Positions 28,731 to 30,129 of a stretch of DNA of 30,129 bases are shown in pieces (positions within the stretch are counted from its first letter, which is position 1; every line of letters starts with the position of its first letter). The position numbers were made by a program, and so were the translations under genes. The notes under the pieces are model-generated. The model did not search any database. It saw nothing but the letters and a program-made list of their open reading frames with translations, and was not told where the DNA came from. Source of the DNA: Atopobium sp. UBA6362 (GTDB lineage: Bacteria > Actinomycetota > Coriobacteriia > Coriobacteriales > Atopobiaceae); the NCBI GenBank assembly GCA_002440065.1, contig DJRK01000029.1, forward strand, positions 1-30,129, written 5' to 3'.

Positions 28731-29933
28731 CTATACATCAGTCCGCAATTCGCTCAAACAAGGTGCGAGCGAACCCCAAGCCTGTTTCTCGATACTGCGT
28801 CGATTATTCAGAATCGACTCGTTCCAAACTCGTACAATGCCGTGCTCTAAAATCGACTGCAAGCCATTAAAAACATAAGACGGCTTATAAACATCTGTAC
28901 CTGTCATTATTACAGGTACCTTAACCAGAGCGTCGCGTTTTGATTCAGCCACGTGATTCAACAACGGAAACTTGCCATTAGCTAACAATGCCTTCGAAAC
29001 ATTGTCATTGGAAAACGCACGTGTGATATCGGGATAGACAAGTCGTTCTGATACATCATTCGCATAATATGCCGTGGCCGTTCCATCGAACGGATTGAGA
29101 TAAATGTGCGTATTGAAATCAATATCGACAATGCATCCATGGATTGTCCCAGAACCGCCCAAAGCACTTACTTCACGAGCCAACTGTGAAATCACAGCAT
29201 AATAAGGAGCGTATGCAGCCCTTACTGCGGCAACGTATTCAGGAAGACGTTCAAAATAATAATTCAAATCCTGATGCTCTATCTTGAGAGGCTTTGCACC
29301 GCGAAGCATACAAAGCCGGCCCGTATTCGGTCGTTCACCAAAGAACATCCAGCAACCCGCGTTCTTCACAACATAATAGGCAGCCCATTTATTTACGCGT
29401 GGGTCGCAATGAATACGATTAACCTGGTGAAACGCAATGTCTTCCGAAATCGTGACCTCATGAATACCGTCCGGCATATTGTGAAACAGCTCAACCTCCG
29501 CAACCAGCGTTTGTGAAAACAACAAAATTCGCTTCCATTCATCACGTGGAGGAAGAAACAAAGCAAAATTAAAAATGCAATTTATCCAATTCAAATAGTG
29601 TTCCTCATTAGCAGTCAGCTCATATTGTGACAACCACGAAAACAGCTCTTCAAAAAAGCCGTCCCTCTGAACAGCAAAACAATCCCACGTATCCTCTGCT
29701 GGAAACAAAGCGTGCTTGAACGTTCGCACGTCCGTCAAATCGTGAACGCGGAACAGCTCATCCCAATAATCCGGTCCGAAATAAAATTGAGGGTACTTCT
29801 TAGAAGGATACACACCCGCCGCATATCGAGCATACGTTTCATCATCGTGATTAGCTACCAACTTTGACGTCAAAGACGGCGGTATCACTTTCCCAATTGA
29901 CCCGGAATTATTGAGCTTTACCAAATCATTCAT
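28731..29933 (-). CDS. Uncharacterised 400-residue AT-rich element protein
   Basis: I do not recognise this protein. It has no signal peptide, membrane segment or P-loop. A well-ordered segment (GSGTIHGCIVDIDFNTHIYL, then NPFDGTATAYYANDVSE and RLVYPDI) looks like a conserved core domain, and the N-terminal two-thirds has many aromatic residues. Its DNA is clearly AT-richer than the parA gene beside it, suggesting a separate origin. The ATG at 29933 follows AGGAGGTAACGAAT, an ideal ribosome site, so it is likely expressed. It follows the partial gene at 29982 after a hairpin. Accessory cargo such as defence is possible but unproven. Confidence 0.75.
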   Translation of the reverse strand: MNDLVKLNNSGSIGKVIPPSLTSKLVANHDDETYARYAAGVYPSKKYPQFYFGPDYWDELFRVHDLTDVRTFKHALFPAEDTWDCFAVQRDGFFEELFSWLSQYELTANEEHYLNWINCIFNFALFLPPRDEWKRILLFSQTLVAEVELFHNMPDGIHEVTISEDIAFHQVNRIHCDPRVNKWAAYYVVKNAGCWMFFGERPNTGRLCMLRGAKPLKIEHQDLNYYFERLPEYVAAVRAAYAPYYAVISQLAREVSALGGSGTIHGCIVDIDFNTHIYLNPFDGTATAYYANDVSERLVYPDITRAFSNDNVSKALLANGKFPLLNHVAESKRDALVKVPVIMTGTDVYKPSYVFNGLQSILEHGIVRVWNESILNNRRSIEKQAWGSLAPCLSELRTDV

Positions 29934-29952
29934 ATTCGTTACCTCCTATAAC

Positions 29953-29978
29953 ATGGTGGCTCCTGCGGGAGCCACCAT
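29953..29978 (-). promoter_or_regulatory. Perfect 11-bp hairpin between two element genes
   Basis: ATGGTGGCTCC (29953-29963) and GGAGCCACCAT (29968-29978) form a perfect stem with loop TGCG. No T-run follows on either strand. It lies between the stop at 29982 and the ribosome site of the 400-residue protein and may modulate read-through or protect mRNA. Confidence 0.55.
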
Positions 29979-29981
29979 AAA

Positions 29982-30129
29982 TCACTCGCCGAACTGCGTG
30001 TCCTTGTCCGCCGACCTCGGCGTCCTCACGGGCGCGCGCTGCTCGGCCTCCTTGACACGGCGCTGCATGCGCTCGTGCTTCAGGCGCTTCTCACGCTCGT
30101 CCTCGTCGGACAGCGCCTTCTCCGCTGCC
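29982..30129 (-). CDS. C-terminal end of a charged protein, cut by window edge
   Basis: The last 48 codons of a minus-strand gene run off the right edge. They encode a highly charged, probably coiled-coil tail (EKALSDEDEREKRLKHERMQ, then RRVKEAEQRAP) ending DTQFGE. GC content matches the parA region. Position suggests a mobilisation, relaxase-associated or structural protein of the element, but the fragment is too short to assign. Confidence 0.65.
   Translation of the reverse strand, partial: AAEKALSDEDEREKRLKHERMQRRVKEAEQRAPVRTPRSADKDTQFGE

Overview
The window is about 30 kb of high-GC chromosome, almost all coding on the minus strand. Gene content (reverse rubrerythrin, Fur/PerR, hydantoinase-like and amino-acid uptake genes), codon use and the conserved acpS-nnr-alr-tsaE-tsaB/rimI/tsaD block suggest an anaerobic actinobacterium, most likely a member of the Coriobacteriia (Olsenella/Collinsella type). 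That assignment is inference from memory, not from a search.

Layout, left to right. 236-4677: an amino-acid ABC uptake operon (Tat-type lipoprotein, permease, ATPase) ending in an M20 peptidase. 5230-10829: a hydantoinase-type operon (permease, HyuA-like protein, HEXXH protein, FAD oxidoreductase). 11168-11818: an orphan XRE regulator, the only plus-strand gene. 12132-14555: one gene encoding a TsaB-RimI-TsaD fusion. 14830-16365: a PerR, reverse rubrerythrin and DUF3783 oxidative-stress operon. 16539-21167: acpS, nnr, alr, type-4 UDG and tsaE. 21398-23715: glmM and the rplM-rpsI ribosomal operon. 23954-24865: a patatin-like lipase.

From about 24995 to the right end the DNA belongs to an integrated mobile element. 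A large serine recombinase reads across an attachment junction that carries what looks like the 3' CCA end of a tRNA or tmRNA. Behind it come an AT-richer gene for a PD-(D/E)XK-like nuclease, a ribbon-helix-helix protein, a ParA ATPase, an unrecognised 400-residue AT-rich protein and the tail of another gene. The element continues beyond the window.

The least explained content is non-coding. Two 295-bp copies of one intergenic repeat (4914-5208 and 11839-12133) have identical length, about 89% identity and conserved hairpins, and one supplies the stop codon of the tsaD fusion. A 112-bp element with 30-bp terminal inverted repeats lies upstream of the t6A gene. Several GGGGACAGGTTCG-type palindromes lie between genes. 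On the mobile element, a 27-bp motif overlapping the -10 box is shared by the recombinase, parA and RHH promoters, which suggests a common regulator. How the genes work together: t6A synthesis is split between the fusion (TsaB/TsaD) and tsaE; cell-wall precursor supply is represented by alr and glmM; PerR probably controls its own peroxide-defence operon.
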